Numbered from the stretch's first letter, positions 34,447-44,505 are shown. The stretch is DNA of 64,000 bases from Polyangiaceae bacterium (GCA_016715885.1 JADJXL010000028.1:124001-188000); one strand, 5' to 3'. Numbers and translations: made by a program. Notes: generated by a model not told the origin, from the letters alone.

Positions 34447-36524
34447 CAAAATTGCTTCAGCATGGCGACTGAGTCGTACCCGAGGGTTTGGATGAACGTG
34501 TCTGCCTGGGCTCGGGCGCCGGGCACATCGAACACGACGAAATGCCCATCGGAACCCTGAGGTGCCCATTGGGCAACGCCACCGGTCGCCTGGCCACTGG
34601 CGAGGTTATTCGAGAGCCCATTCGCAGGCAGATACACGATTCCCGGTCCGCCGGACCATACCATTTCGGGGATTTCGCGCTGCAGCGAATTGCCGATGAG
34701 CGGCAGACCCATGGCGACGGCATGCATTTCGATGCCATCGGGCGGCGAATAACTATCTCCGAGGCCGTCCCCATTGACGCCCACGGTCATGTAAATGCTC
34801 TTCGGAGCCATACCGCCGCGGGGTTCTCGAACGATGTAGCGTGCGTAATGGATGGGATCGGTGACGTCGACGAGCATTTGCGCAAAAGAAAGCGCCGGGT
34901 GGAACAGGTCCACCTCTTCGAATTCTTCTGGACGAAGCCCGAGCATGACGGATTTGACGATGTCGGCCACGGACGGGGGTGGTGCGGTTTTTTGCGTGAG
35001 CGTGATCGACATGATTGCGCCCGAGCCGGAGAGCACGCCTCCGAGCGCTTGGTCATCCGCGGCGAGGAAGAGAGGCCCATTCAGGCCGCCCTGGGAGTGG
35101 CCGAAGAACGTGACGCGGGTCGGGTCGAACCGAATGGTATCGCCCCAAATGGAGACGGCGGCGGGTATTTCGATTTTCGTTTCGGTGAAGAGGCGTGCGC
35201 GCTGGACTTCGTCGAGTGCCGATTGACGATTGCTCGTGCGGGCAGCGATGACGTTGTCGACGTTGAAGAAGCGCAGTGCTTCGGCATTTTCCGCGTCGTC
35301 GGGGGGCGATCCCGGGCGTTTTCCGTGGAAAATCTGATCGACGCCCATGGACGCAATGCATTTCGCGGCCAAGCTTCTGGCCGTTCCATCGCGCGCGTAG
35401 CTGCGATAACTTCCACCCGTGCCGTGTGCGTAGAGCGCGATGGGATAACCATTTTTCGGCGGAGGGCATGCATCCGACGTTGGTATCGTGAGGGAAAATC
35501 GGAGGTCGAACGTATCGACGATGGCGGGCGCGCCATTTTCATAATGAAAGCCACCGCCGTCTTTGGGGCTTGCGAAGGGAAGAATTCCCTCTTGGTAATT
35601 GGGAGAGGGACCGTATACCCCGGTGTATTCGGCTGAAACGTCGCTCGTGGCGACGATGCGCCATCGGGTGGGATCGACATTCGGCGCCGGCGCATTTGCG
35701 CGCAAGTGATCGCGCAGGGCAAACAGCTCTTCCGTCGGGTCGTTGGTCGTGAAAACGGCGAGATGAACGATTCGTTGACGTGTGACCCCGGCCTTTTCAA
35801 TTTCGAGGACCGCTGGTTCGAGCGCCGTATGAACGGCTTCGGTCGCCGACCGGCTGGCAGGTTTTTCTCCCAATGCCTCCGCCAAGTCTTGGCTTTTCAC
35901 GAGGGGCCCGCCGTACGCATTGCGAAGTTTGTCCGTGACGACGAAGGCATACCGCGTGCGTGGGCGCAGGGGAAAACCAGGGGATGGCATGAACGCCAAT
36001 GTATTTTCCGGATAATAAATACCCTTGGCAGAACGGAACTTGAGGGAGACTGGATTTCGCTTGCCATAATCCGGGGAGGCCGGATCGATATCGATGAGCT
36101 GGACGGATGCATCGGCCGCTAGTGTCGCATCGGGCATTGGCAACGAGCCGTCGTCGAGTGGTCCGTCAAAACGAACGAATCCCGCAGCGGCAGGGGAGAA
36201 GCCATCGAGCTTTCCGTCCATATACTTGACGTACGACGCGATATTTCCCGAGAAGCGAGGATCGGGGAAATGGGTGAGTTTGACCTTGCCACCGTCGAGA
36301 CGCAGATCGCTCGGCCAGGGATGGTCGAAGAATTCGGTAAAACCAGGCTCCGCTTTGACGGAACCAAGCTCCGAAAGGGGAAGCTCGGCTTCCGGCTCGC
36401 CTGCGGCGGCAATCCAGATGGCGTTGGACCGCGCCGCTGGTGGCTCGGGCGGTTCACCGCAACCGACGAGGCCGATCCCGAGAAGCAAAGCAAGTGTGCA
36501 AGAAATATGAATGCTGGAGCGCAT
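34446..36524 (-). CDS. Lipoprotein alpha/beta-hydrolase, virulence-lipase-like
   Basis: A 692-residue lipoprotein, signal peptide MRSSIHISCTLALLLGIGLVGC. Residues ~55-330 form a beta-rich N-terminal region (FFDHPWPSDLRLDGGKV; YYPENTLAFMPSPGFPLRPRTRYAFVV) that resembles the N-terminal domain of bacterial virulence-factor lipases. The C-terminal region is an alpha/beta hydrolase: YAHGTGG as oxyanion region, nucleophile elbow FFGHSQGG (Ser), and a late His in SDGHFVVFD. It likely cleaves an ester or lipid at the cell envelope; substrate unknown. The frame is open ~190 codons further upstream, but that stretch is antisense to the SDR gene and lacks the signal peptide, so the ATG at 36524 is used. 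Confidence 0.8.
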   Translation of the reverse strand: MRSSIHISCTLALLLGIGLVGCGEPPEPPAARSNAIWIAAAGEPEAELPLSELGSVKAEPGFTEFFDHPWPSDLRLDGGKVKLTHFPDPRFSGNIASYVKYMDGKLDGFSPAAAGFVRFDGPLDDGSLPMPDATLAADASVQLIDIDPASPDYGKRNPVSLKFRSAKGIYYPENTLAFMPSPGFPLRPRTRYAFVVTDKLRNAYGGPLVKSQDLAEALGEKPASRSATEAVHTALEPAVLEIEKAGVTRQRIVHLAVFTTNDPTEELFALRDHLRANAPAPNVDPTRWRIVATSDVSAEYTGVYGPSPNYQEGILPFASPKDGGGFHYENGAPAIVDTFDLRFSLTIPTSDACPPPKNGYPIALYAHGTGGSYRSYARDGTARSLAAKCIASMGVDQIFHGKRPGSPPDDAENAEALRFFNVDNVIAARTSNRQSALDEVQRARLFTETKIEIPAAVSIWGDTIRFDPTRVTFFGHSQGGLNGPLFLAADDQALGGVLSGSGAIMSITLTQKTAPPPSVADIVKSVMLGLRPEEFEEVDLFHPALSFAQMLVDVTDPIHYARYIVREPRGGMAPKSIYMTVGVNGDGLGDSYSPPDGIEMHAVAMGLPLIGNSLQREIPEMVWSGGPGIVYLPANGLSNNLASGQATGGVAQWAPQGSDGHFVVFDVPGARAQADTFIQTLGYDSVAMLKQF

Positions 36525-36641
36525 GCGCCCATTATTGCATCCTTTATTGCTCCGCGATGGAAAGCCCAATGTCACGATTCCGACGGAGGCTGAACGGCGC
36601 TCGTTGTGCGGGACGAGTGAACGAACTATAGGTGGCCCACC

Positions 36642-37403
36642 ATGTGGCTCGCGGGAAAGACGGCTCTCATCACGGGTGGAGGTCGCGGTATCGGCCGCGC
36701 GATCGCCGAACGCTTGGTCAGTGAAGGCGCCCGCGTCATCGTCACGGGTCGAACGGAGACGGAGATCGACGAAACGGCGCTTGCCTTGGGCGGAGTCGCC
36801 ATCCGGATGGATGCGGCGGATCGTTCGAGCGTCCGGGCCGCGATCGATGCGATCAAGGTGCGGTCGGAAGACATCGACGTGCTGGTGAACAACGCGGGCT
36901 TTGCCGAAAGTGTGTCGTATGAGCGCACGAGCGACGAGCTTTGGGACAGCTTGCTCGAGGTGAACGTGACGAGCGCGTTCGCGCTGTGTCGAGCTTTCAT
37001 TCCGGGGATGATCGAGCGGGGATTCGGGCGCGTCGTGAACATCGCGTCGAACGCGGGGCTTTCGGGTTATGCCTACAGCGTCGCGTATTGCGCTTCCAAA
37101 CACGCGATGGTGGGCATGACGCGCGCACTTGCGGTCGAAATTGCCAAAACGCCCGTCACTGTGAATGCGGTTTGTCCTGGATGGACTCGCACGCGCATGA
37201 GCGAAGAGGCGATCGATCGCATTTCCAAGAAGACGGGGCGACCGGCGGATGCTGCGCGCAAGGCGCTCGAAAACATGTCACCTCAAGGGCGCTTCACGGA
37301 GCCCGAAGAAGTGGCGCATGTCGTGGCGATGTTGTGCGCGCCCGCGGGACGTAGCATCCATGGGCAAGCGATCGCCGTCGACGGCGGGCAAGTGATGAAG
37401 TAG
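36642..37403 (+). CDS. Short-chain dehydrogenase (3-hydroxyacyl-CoA type)
   Basis: A 253-residue classical SDR. The cofactor motif TGGGRGIG is at residues 11-18, NNAG follows in VLVNNAGFAES, the catalytic Ser is in NIASNAGLSG and Tyr/Lys in YCASK. C-terminal GRFTEPEEVAHVVAML and the terminal DGGQVMK are typical. By neighbourhood (RidA, enoyl-CoA hydratase, acyl-CoA dehydrogenase) it probably oxidises a 3-hydroxyacyl-CoA in a CoA-thioester catabolic pathway. The same four families recur in aminobenzoyl-CoA type clusters. It starts the operon; the next gene follows after 15 bp. Confidence 0.88.
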   Translation: MWLAGKTALITGGGRGIGRAIAERLVSEGARVIVTGRTETEIDETALALGGVAIRMDAADRSSVRAAIDAIKVRSEDIDVLVNNAGFAESVSYERTSDELWDSLLEVNVTSAFALCRAFIPGMIERGFGRVVNIASNAGLSGYAYSVAYCASKHAMVGMTRALAVEIAKTPVTVNAVCPGWTRTRMSEEAIDRISKKTGRPADAARKALENMSPQGRFTEPEEVAHVVAMLCAPAGRSIHGQAIAVDGGQVMK

Positions 37404-37418
37404 GAGGCGACCGAGTTC

Positions 37419-37824
37419 ATGAACGACAAACTCACCTTCGTACAGCCGGAAGGATTTGCGAAGCCCAAGGGGTACTCGAACGGCGTCATCACGCGCGGCC
37501 CGACGCTGTACGTCGCAGGGCAAGTCGGCTGGAACGCCGAGGGCGTGTTCGAGAGCAAGGACCTTGCGGGGCAGTTCGGCAAAGCGCTCGACAACGTGCT
37601 GGCGGTCGTGCACGCGGCTGGTGGAAAAGCCGAGAACATTGCGAAGATGACGGTCTACGTGACGGACCTGGATGCGTATCGCGGATCCCATTCGCGACAT
37701 CGGTCGCATGTGGCGCGAGAGGCTCGGCAAGCATTTTCCCGCGATGGCGCTGGTGGGCGTCGCGGGGCTCGTCGAACGCGAAGCGCTGATCGAGATCGAA
37801 GCGGTCGCCGTGCTGGACGCGTGA
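37419..37824 (+). pseudogene. RidA-family protein interrupted by a frameshift
   Basis: RidA proteins hydrolyse reactive imines/enamines. The N-terminal ~87 codons are normal (FAKPKGYSNGVITRGPTLYVAGQ; NIAKMTVYVTDLDAYR). After codon CGC at 37680 the frame is wrong. From 37681 the +1 frame continues the family perfectly (ADPIRDIGRMWRERLGKHFP, AMALVGVAGLVE, EALIEIEAVAVLDA) to a TGA at 37822-37824. A 2-nt loss in a CGCG repeat explains it: CGC-GCG-GAT has become CGCGGAT. In the literal frame translation would run to 37874 with a nonsense tail. It is either a real lesion or a consensus error. Confidence 0.85.
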
Positions 37825-37848
37825 ATCACAAGAAGAAAAGGACAAACC

Positions 37849-38682
37849 GTGACTCTATCGCCGAATTCCTTTGAGCTCGAAGTATCTCGTGGCATCGCGC
37901 AGATCACGCTGAGCCGTCCCGATCGCCTGAACGCGCTGACGTTCGAGGTGTACGGGGAGCTGGCGCGCACGTTCCGATCGCTCGATGGCGTGGCGGAAGC
38001 GCGCACGATCGTGATCACGGGCAAGGGGCGTGGGTTCTGTTCGGGCGGCGATGTGGAAGGGATCATTGCGGAGCTGTTTGCGAAGGACATCAGCGGGCTG
38101 CTCGAGTTCACGCGGGTGACGGGAGCGCTCATTCAGGCGATTTGTGAGGTGCGAAAGCCGGTGATCGCGGCGATCAACGGCGTGGCGGTCGGTGCGGGAG
38201 CGGTGATCGCGGCGGCGTGCGACATGCGCATTTTTGCGGAGAAAGCACGCATCGGTTTCATCTTTCCTCGTGTGGGTTTGTCGGGTGCAGACATGGGCGC
38301 ATCGTTTCTCCTGCCGCGTATCGTGGGTCGAGGACGAGCGGCGGAATTGCTGTTCTTCGGTGACATCATCGGGGCGGACGAGGCGTATCGGATCGGGCTT
38401 GCCAATCGCGTGGTGGCGGTCGAGGAAGTGCTTCCGACGGCGCGCGCGTGGGCCGAACGGCTCGCAGCAGGCCCCGCGTTTGCGCATCGCATGACGAAGC
38501 AGATGCTTGAGAGCGAGCACGGGATGACGCTGAGCGAAGCGATCGAAGCGGAGGCGCAAGCGCAAGCGCTGTGCATGGCGCATCCGGACTTTCGCGAGGC
38601 GTTCGATGCGAATCGCGACAAACGTTCACCTCGGTTCATCGGGGCGGAGATTGTCGGGGCAAACGGCGGGAGCGCGAAGTGA
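37849..38682 (+). CDS. Enoyl-CoA hydratase/isomerase family protein
   Basis: A 277-residue crotonase-fold enzyme from a GTG start (VTLSPNSFELEVSRG). The oxyanion-hole stretches are visible: GRGFCSGGDVEGI and KPVIAAINGVAVGAGAVIAAACDMRI. The region where crotonases carry catalytic Glu residues reads FPRVGLSGADMGASFLLPRIVG, so one acidic residue is replaced by Gly/Asp. This points to a family variant rather than classic hydratase. It would act on an enoyl- or ring-derived CoA ester. It lies between the broken RidA gene and the acyl-CoA dehydrogenase, whose GTG overlaps its stop. Confidence 0.9.
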   Translation: MTLSPNSFELEVSRGIAQITLSRPDRLNALTFEVYGELARTFRSLDGVAEARTIVITGKGRGFCSGGDVEGIIAELFAKDISGLLEFTRVTGALIQAICEVRKPVIAAINGVAVGAGAVIAAACDMRIFAEKARIGFIFPRVGLSGADMGASFLLPRIVGRGRAAELLFFGDIIGADEAYRIGLANRVVAVEEVLPTARAWAERLAAGPAFAHRMTKQMLESEHGMTLSEAIEAEAQAQALCMAHPDFREAFDANRDKRSPRFIGAEIVGANGGSAK

Positions 38683-39865
38683 AGAGCGACAGGTTTTCGT
38701 TGTCCGTGCCGGATTTGATGCCGTTTTTCGATGCGCGTCACACGGCGCTCGCGGCGCAGTTGCAGACGGAGCACCTCGAAGTGCTTTCGGGTGTGGAAGA
38801 TCCGGCGCGTGTTGCAGCGCTGCTGGGTGATCCGCTGGGGCTTTATGCGTACGTGGTGCCCGAAGCGTATGGCGGCGCTGCTTCGGGACGGCCGCAGGAC
38901 GTATCGTTCATCGACGTACGAAGTTTGGTGCTCGTGCGCGAGGCGCTCGGACAAATCTCGCCGCTTGCGGATGCGATTTTGCCGTGCAGGGGCTCGGGGC
39001 GTATCCCATCGTGCTGGGCGGTTCGCAGGACTTGATTGCCGACGTGCTGCCGAATGTGGTGCGAGGGAAACACATCGGAGCGTTTGCCCTGACGGAGCCC
39101 GAGGCGGGAAGTGACGTTGCATCACTCCAAACCGTGGCTCGGCGCGAGGGTGACGATTGGATTCTGGATGGCGAAAAGACGTTCATATCGAACGTCCCCA
39201 TTGCGGATCATTATGTCGTCTTTGCCAATGCTGATCCGTCGCTTGGGCGTAAAGGGATTACGGCGTTTTACATTCCGAAACACACGGCGGGCTTGACGTT
39301 GCAGCCGCTTCCGATGAGCGTTCCGCATCCCATTGGGCGCGTTCGACTCGAAGGATGCCGGGTTTCGAATGCGCACGTGATTGGGCATGTCGGTGCGGGT
39401 TTCCGCATTGCGATGGAGACGCTGGATGCGTTTCGTATTTCGGTGGGTGCGGCAGCCAATGGAATGGCGGCGCGCGCGCTGCGGGCATCTATCGAGCATG
39501 TGAAGCGGCGTCGTCAATTCGGGGCGCCGCTTTCGCAGCAGCAGATGGTGCAGGCGTATCTTGCGGAAATGGCCACGGAGCTCGAAGCATCCCGGCTGCT
39601 CGTGGCTCGAGCTGCGCACCTGCGCGACACGAGCGGGCAGCGAGTGACGGCGCAGGCGGCAATGGCGAAGATGTATGCGACCGAAAGTGCACAAGGCATC
39701 ATCGACAAGGCCGTGCAGCTTCATGGGGGCCTGGGTGTGCTGGAAGGCAGCGAGGTCGAAAGGCTTTATCGCGAAATTCGCCCGCTACGTATTTACGAAG
39801 GCACGACCGAGATTCAGAAGCTGGTGATATCGCGTGCGTTATTGAGCGACGACAAACGCTCGTAG
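38679..39865 (+). pseudogene. Acyl-CoA dehydrogenase with a one-base frameshift
   Basis: An FAD-dependent acyl-CoA dehydrogenase. The GTG at 38679 overlaps the hydratase stop and begins VKSDRFSLSVPDLMPFFDARH. The first ~100 codons run to LGQISPLADAIL, then the frame breaks in the T-run at 38977-38980. One extra T would give ADAIFAVQGLGAYPIVLGG and join the remaining ~293 codons (GAFALTEPEAGSD; WILDGEKTFISN; RRQFGAPLSQQQ; QLHGGLGV; IYEGTTEIQKLVISRALL). All family motifs are present across the join. Read literally, only the C-terminal piece could be translated from a GTG at 38984. It is a real lesion or a homopolymer error. Confidence 0.88.
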
Positions 39866-40058
39866 GGACAAACGCCTCGTCCTGGGTCCAGCCGTCGGGT
39901 TCAGAGATAAACTTCCGAGATCATTGGCACTACACGAGCACGTATTTTGCTGCTGCACTCGCGTCCATTTGCGATACGCTGGCCCTTGGGCTGCGCTGGC
40001 ATCACGTGCGTGCGCAAGCTGAAAGGTCGAGCTTCCAACCAAGAAAGAGTAACTTACC

Positions 40059-40767
40059 ATGAGCAAGAATTTGAAGACCGGGCTCTTTTGCGTGGGGCTT
40101 CTTTTGCTGAGTGCCTGTACCGAAACGGTCGATTCGAAAACATTCTGAACCGCAGGAATCGCGGCGCTCCTTCGGGCCGACGCAACGACGGATTCGGCGA
40201 CGGTGGTGACCGCAACGCTGAAAGTGGGTGGCGCCAGCAGCAACACGTATGTCGATCTTGCAGGCGGGGATAGGATTTTCGCCACAGGCGGAGACTCGCG
40301 CGTCGAGATGCAGTCGCAAGGCGCGGGCAAATACGAAGCCGAATTCAATACGGCTGCCGCCGACACGGAATTCTTGGTGGACTTGCAACGCGAAGAGGAC
40401 GACGACGCGCCGGCGAGCGTTGGCAAGCTGCCAGGACCATTCTCGATGGTCGTTCCGAACATGACGATGTCGCGTGCGAAGGACATCGTCATCACGTGGG
40501 CTCCTGCGGGCACGAATGACGCGATGACGATCGAACTCACCGGCAATTGCATCTTCAACCCGTACCATCGACGTTCCCGGCGATCCGGGGATGCACACGA
40601 TCACGGGCGGCACGCTGGTGTCGGTCAAGGCGGACATGCCCGAAAACTGCGACGTCAACGTCGAGATGAAGCGCACGCGCAAAGGCACGGCGGATAGCAT
40701 CTTCGACAGTGAAAGCTCGTTCATTCTCACGCAGACGCGCACCGGAACATTCACGTCCGAACCTTGA
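40059..40767 (+). pseudogene. Broken lipoprotein gene (in-frame stop plus frameshift)
   Basis: The ATG at 40059 encodes a clear lipoprotein leader (MSKNLKTGLFCVGLLLLSAC) that meets a TGA at 40146-40148 after 29 codons. The same frame then continues as protein-like sequence (TAGIAALLRADATTDSATVV, TATLKVGGASSNTYVDLAGG) to about 40563 (NCIFNP). There a one-base insertion shifts it. The next frame continues TIDVPGDPGMHTITGGTLVSV and ends at TGA 40765-40767 (TRTGTFTSEP). Repaired, the protein would be ~235 residues: a beta-rich lipoprotein of unknown family with an acidic EEDDD stretch. About 190 bp without features precede it. Confidence 0.75.
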
Positions 40768-40813
40768 TGCTTCACGATAGCGATCCGCTCACGAGATGCG
40801 CTATCGTCGCTGC

Positions 40814-42081
40814 ATGCGCTTTACCCTCCCTCCCCCGCTACATGCATTCTCTTCACCGCATTGCTGCTTCCCGCATGCGATTCGAAATCGACGGCATCCA
40901 GCACCGGAGCCGACGCCGGTCCTGATGCAACCGACGAACGCTGCACGAGCGCCTCGGGCGTCAGCAAAGGCCCGTGGTCGCTGCGTGTCGATGGCTCGTC
41001 CGCGGTCGTGCGCTGGGAAGCGTGTCGACCAGGCACGACGGGCGGCTTGGTTTTCGAGCCCGAGGGGGGCGGGGACAAACAGACGAGTGCGTCGGTCGAG
41101 AGCGCGTTCGAAGTGACGAACACGTACTCGGCGCCGTTCGATCCAAGCGCGCCCAAGGACGAAGCGGGCACGTATTACATGCACGAATCCGCGCTGACTG
41201 GGCTTTCTGCGGGCACGTGTTACCGATATCGACTCGAGGCTGACGCAGCTCTCTCGGGACGCGTATGCACGGCGCGTCCGGCCGATGCGTCGTTCCGATT
41301 TTTTGCCATCGGTGACACGAATCCGGGGCTCAATGGCATTACGGAGAAACTCTTGGAGCAAGTTTTACCGAATGGATTCGACTTCACCGTGCACGGGGGC
41401 GACATTCAGTATTACGACTCGGGGCTCGAAACATGGGCGTCCTGGTTTCCTCGCATGCAGCCGCTCTTGGCGCAGGGAGCGTTTTTGCCGGCCGTCGGCA
41501 ATCACGAATTCGAGAAACCGGACGAGTACGAGCAATACTACAAGCGCTTTTTTGGTGGAGCCGGGTTCGACGGAAACAACGAATACTACCGGTTCGAATC
41601 GGGGGGCATTTGGTTTTTCTCGGTCGACACCGAACAGGACTTGGACATCAATTCTCCGCAAGGCGTTTGGCTCACCCAGCAGCTCGCGGATGCATCGGCA
41701 AAGCCGAATTTTCGCGCGTCCATCGTGTACCTCCACAAACCGTGGGTAACGTGCGGGGACAAATCGCAGGACACGAGCGCGCGGGCGCAATTCGAGCCTA
41801 TTTTCAATGCGAACAACGTGCGCATCGTCATTCAGGCGCACATGCACGGATACGAACGATTCGATTTGGACGGGCGCACGTTCCTCACGGCGGGCGGCGG
41901 AGGTGGCGCGCTTGGGAAGATCGACGAGAACATCGATCGGCCGACGTGCGCGCAACGAGTCGCTTCGGGCGCATTCAGACATGGCGTCGTCATCGATGTC
42001 AAGGCGACGGAATTCGTCGGAACGGTCATCGACGAAACGGGCGCCACGCGCGACACGTTCACCGTTCCGATCAAGCCATGA
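40814..42081 (+). CDS. Metallophosphoesterase lipoprotein, apparent frameshift in the signal peptide
   Basis: A purple-acid-phosphatase-like protein. Metal-binding motifs are in order: FFAIGDTNPG (GDxN), TVHGGDIQYYDSG (GD), AVGNHEFEKP (GNHE), VYLHKPWVT and IQAHMHGYERF (final HxH). An Fn3-like N-terminal domain (GPWSLRVDGSSAVVRWEACRPG) precedes it. The enzyme frame is open only from TTG 40861 (LLLPACDSK), a lipobox without a leader. The missing leader is in another frame from ATG 40814 (MRFTLPP); one more C in the C-run at 40832-40836 would join it to ATCILFTALLLPAC. So the signal peptide is probably complete in the true gene. Substrate unknown. Confidence 0.82.
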
Positions 42082-42188
42082 GTCGCGCGTGACCGTCCGT
42101 ACAGCGTGGTTCGCGCACGTCTACACAAAATGCCCGCACCCGTGCTCGATGCTTGACGGCAATCGGCTCTTGTCGATAGAAAAATGGC

Positions 42189-42815
42189 ATGCGCCCTGCC
42201 GTTCGCCTACTGAAATCCGCTCTATTCGGCCTTGGTTGCACTGCCATTCTGCTCGCGGCGACGACTGCCCGAGCCGATGATGACGCTCCGAAGAAGAAGA
42301 TCTCGTATGGCCTCTTCGGCATCGGTTTGCATGTCGAAGCGGGCGCGGGGGTTTATCAAGTCGTCGGGCAAGGAGGATGGGTTCCTGGCATCTACCCGCG
42401 CGTTGGTGCTGAATTGCATCTCGGCCCGCATTTTTCAATCCCCGTGATCGCGCGTTTGCAACAGAGTGTCGATCAAGGCGTGCCCGACTTTGCTCAGGTT
42501 TCCGTATCGGCTGGAGCCAACGTGCGCTTCCGCGAGGCCGATTGGCCTTTTGCAATCGTGCTCGGTGCGGGCGTTCGATTCGGCAAGTTCACGGCGAGCC
42601 AGCAGCTTGCCGATGCGCAATTCGAAACAGCCCAGGATCAAGGTGCGCAGGATGCGCTCGGGTTTCCGCTCTCTCCCGAGGGTACGGCGAAGTTCGAATG
42701 GTGGATTGCGTCGCCGCTGGCGCTCAAAGTGAGCGTCACGTATTCGCCGATGTTCATGCCGAACCAGGTCATGCACAACATCGAGGAAGCATTGGCGCTG
42801 GCGCTGGTGTTCTGA
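42189..42815 (+). CDS. Secreted protein, probable outer-membrane barrel
   Basis: A 208-residue exported protein of unrecognised family. The signal peptide (SALFGLGCTAILLAATTARA) is followed by an acidic/basic patch DDDAPKKK and then alternating beta strands (YGLFGIGLHVEAGAGVYQVVG; VGAELHLGPHFSIPVIARLQQ; FAIVLGAGVRFGKF; WWIASPLALKVSVTYSPMFM), ending ALALALVF with a terminal Phe. This layout suggests a small outer-membrane beta-barrel. It is preceded by about 105 bp of non-coding sequence. It shares strand with its neighbours, but no operon link is visible. Confidence 0.65.
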   Translation: MRPAVRLLKSALFGLGCTAILLAATTARADDDAPKKKISYGLFGIGLHVEAGAGVYQVVGQGGWVPGIYPRVGAELHLGPHFSIPVIARLQQSVDQGVPDFAQVSVSAGANVRFREADWPFAIVLGAGVRFGKFTASQQLADAQFETAQDQGAQDALGFPLSPEGTAKFEWWIASPLALKVSVTYSPMFMPNQVMHNIEEALALALVF

Positions 42816-42888
42816 ATCCCGCCACGCCACGGAAATACCAAAGTCACACGCATCGGTCGCTTGCAAAGTCGTTTGGTTTCATGCGACG

Positions 42889-44505
42889 ATGCGCGCCATG
42901 CGCCACTTTTCCGCACGCACCCTGGCCTTGGCCGTTCCCCTCGCACTTGCAGCAGCCACGACTTCGCACGACGCGGATGCGTTCTGTGGGTTTTACATCG
43001 CGGGAGCCGATGCAAAACTTTTCAACAATGCGACGATGGTCGTGATGATGCGCGAAGGCACGAAGACGGTGCTTTCGATGCAAAACAATTACCAGGGGCC
43101 GCCGGAAAATTTTGCCATGGTCGTGCCCGTGCCGATCGTGCTTCAGGAAGACAACGTCAAAACGCTCCCGGATGCCATTTTCGATCGCGTGGACAAGCTC
43201 GCAGCCCCGCGGCTCGTCGAATACTGGGAGCAGGATCCTTGTTACGAACCGCCCGTGTACAAACATAGTGAAATGGAGGGAGCCTACCCGTCGGCGGCGC
43301 CCGCGGACGACGCGGCGATGATGCCTCGAGGTGCCGGCGTCACAGTCGAAGCCAAGTTTGCCGTCGGTGAATATGAAATTGTCATTTTGAGCGCCAAGTT
43401 TGCCACGGGCCTGGAAGAATGGCTCGTCGACAACAAATACAAAATTCCTTCCGGCGCGGCGCCTTTGCTCAGGCCGTACATTCAGGGTGGAATGAAGTTT
43501 TTCGTGGCGAAGGTGGATGTCAAAAAAGTCAAATTCGACAGCAAGGGAATGGCCAAACTTTCGCCGCTTCGCTTCCATTACGATAGCGAATCATTTAATC
43601 TGCCCATTCGTTTGGGGCTCATCAATTCCGGCGGCACGCAAGACCTCATCGTGCACATCTTGGCGCGCGGCGTGCGTTATGAAGCGGCGAACTACAAAAA
43701 CGTGACGATTCCGACGAACCTCGACGTGTCCGAGGAAGCGCGTACGCAATTTGGTGCGTTTTACGCAGCGCTCTTCGATGAAACCGTCGCGAAAAACCCT
43801 GGAGCCGTCGTTACGGAATATTCGTGGGGCGCGGAATCATGCGATCCTTGCCCGAGCTCGCCGCTCGAAGGGGCCGATTTCGCGACGCTTGGTGGCGACG
43901 TCATACCTCCATCCAAGGGCGATCAATTCGATCCGCGCAACAGCATGGTGCTCACGCGACTTCATGCGCGTTATGGGAAAGAGTCGCTCGGCGAGGATTT
44001 GGTTTTTCGCGAAGCACCGCCCATCGTCGGCGGGCGCGAGCATTTGCAGGAAAATGGGAAGCTCGAAACGGGCGCGCGCATCATGGAGGGCGGCGGCGTG
44101 AGCAATTTCCAGGGACGGTACGCCATTCGGCATGCTTGGAAAGGCGCCATCAATTGCATGAACCCGAAACGCGGCGTATGGGGCGGACCTCCCGCAGGCG
44201 AGCAATCCCATGGTACGCAAGTCGCGCAGGACCTCGCATTTGCGCCGCGTGGACAATTGCAGCTTGCGGGATTCGTTCAGCACGACGTGCCCGAAATTGG
44301 ACTGGTTGCCGCGGCGCCGGACAAGGTTCCCCAGGCCGGAGGGCTTCCAGCGGCGGAATTGCAGCGCGGCGGATGCGCATCGTGTTTCATTGGCGCGAGC
44401 GACGTATCCGGCCGAGCTGCGTGGATGGCAGGGATTGCAGGTTTGGCAGGGATTGCCGGATTCGTAGTGAGGCGAGGAAAACGACGCAGCTCGTCCGAGC
44501 GATGA
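42889..44505 (+). CDS. DUF2330-family surface protein with MYXO-CTERM-like tail
   Basis: A 538-residue exported protein. After a signal peptide (TLALAVPLALAAATTSHDADA) the DUF2330 start is clear: FCGFYIAGADAKLFNNATMVVMMREG then NFAMVVPVPIVLQEDNVKTL. DUF2330 proteins are secreted, of unknown function, common in myxobacteria and other deltaproteobacteria-like lineages. The C-terminus has GGCASCFIG, a hydrophobic helix (AAWMAGIAGLAGIAGFVV) and RRGKRR, the pattern of MYXO-CTERM surface anchoring. Two close ATGs (42889 and 42898) are possible starts. Length agrees with full-length relatives. Confidence 0.88.
   Translation: MRAMRHFSARTLALAVPLALAAATTSHDADAFCGFYIAGADAKLFNNATMVVMMREGTKTVLSMQNNYQGPPENFAMVVPVPIVLQEDNVKTLPDAIFDRVDKLAAPRLVEYWEQDPCYEPPVYKHSEMEGAYPSAAPADDAAMMPRGAGVTVEAKFAVGEYEIVILSAKFATGLEEWLVDNKYKIPSGAAPLLRPYIQGGMKFFVAKVDVKKVKFDSKGMAKLSPLRFHYDSESFNLPIRLGLINSGGTQDLIVHILARGVRYEAANYKNVTIPTNLDVSEEARTQFGAFYAALFDETVAKNPGAVVTEYSWGAESCDPCPSSPLEGADFATLGGDVIPPSKGDQFDPRNSMVLTRLHARYGKESLGEDLVFREAPPIVGGREHLQENGKLETGARIMEGGGVSNFQGRYAIRHAWKGAINCMNPKRGVWGGPPAGEQSHGTQVAQDLAFAPRGQLQLAGFVQHDVPEIGLVAAAPDKVPQAGGLPAAELQRGGCASCFIGASDVSGRAAWMAGIAGLAGIAGFVVRRGKRRSSSER

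Noticed and set aside
39839..40775. Minus-strand open frames opposite the broken lipoprotein
   Set aside because: The plus strand has a lipoprotein leader and a coherent protein across repaired frames; the minus-strand translations show no motifs.
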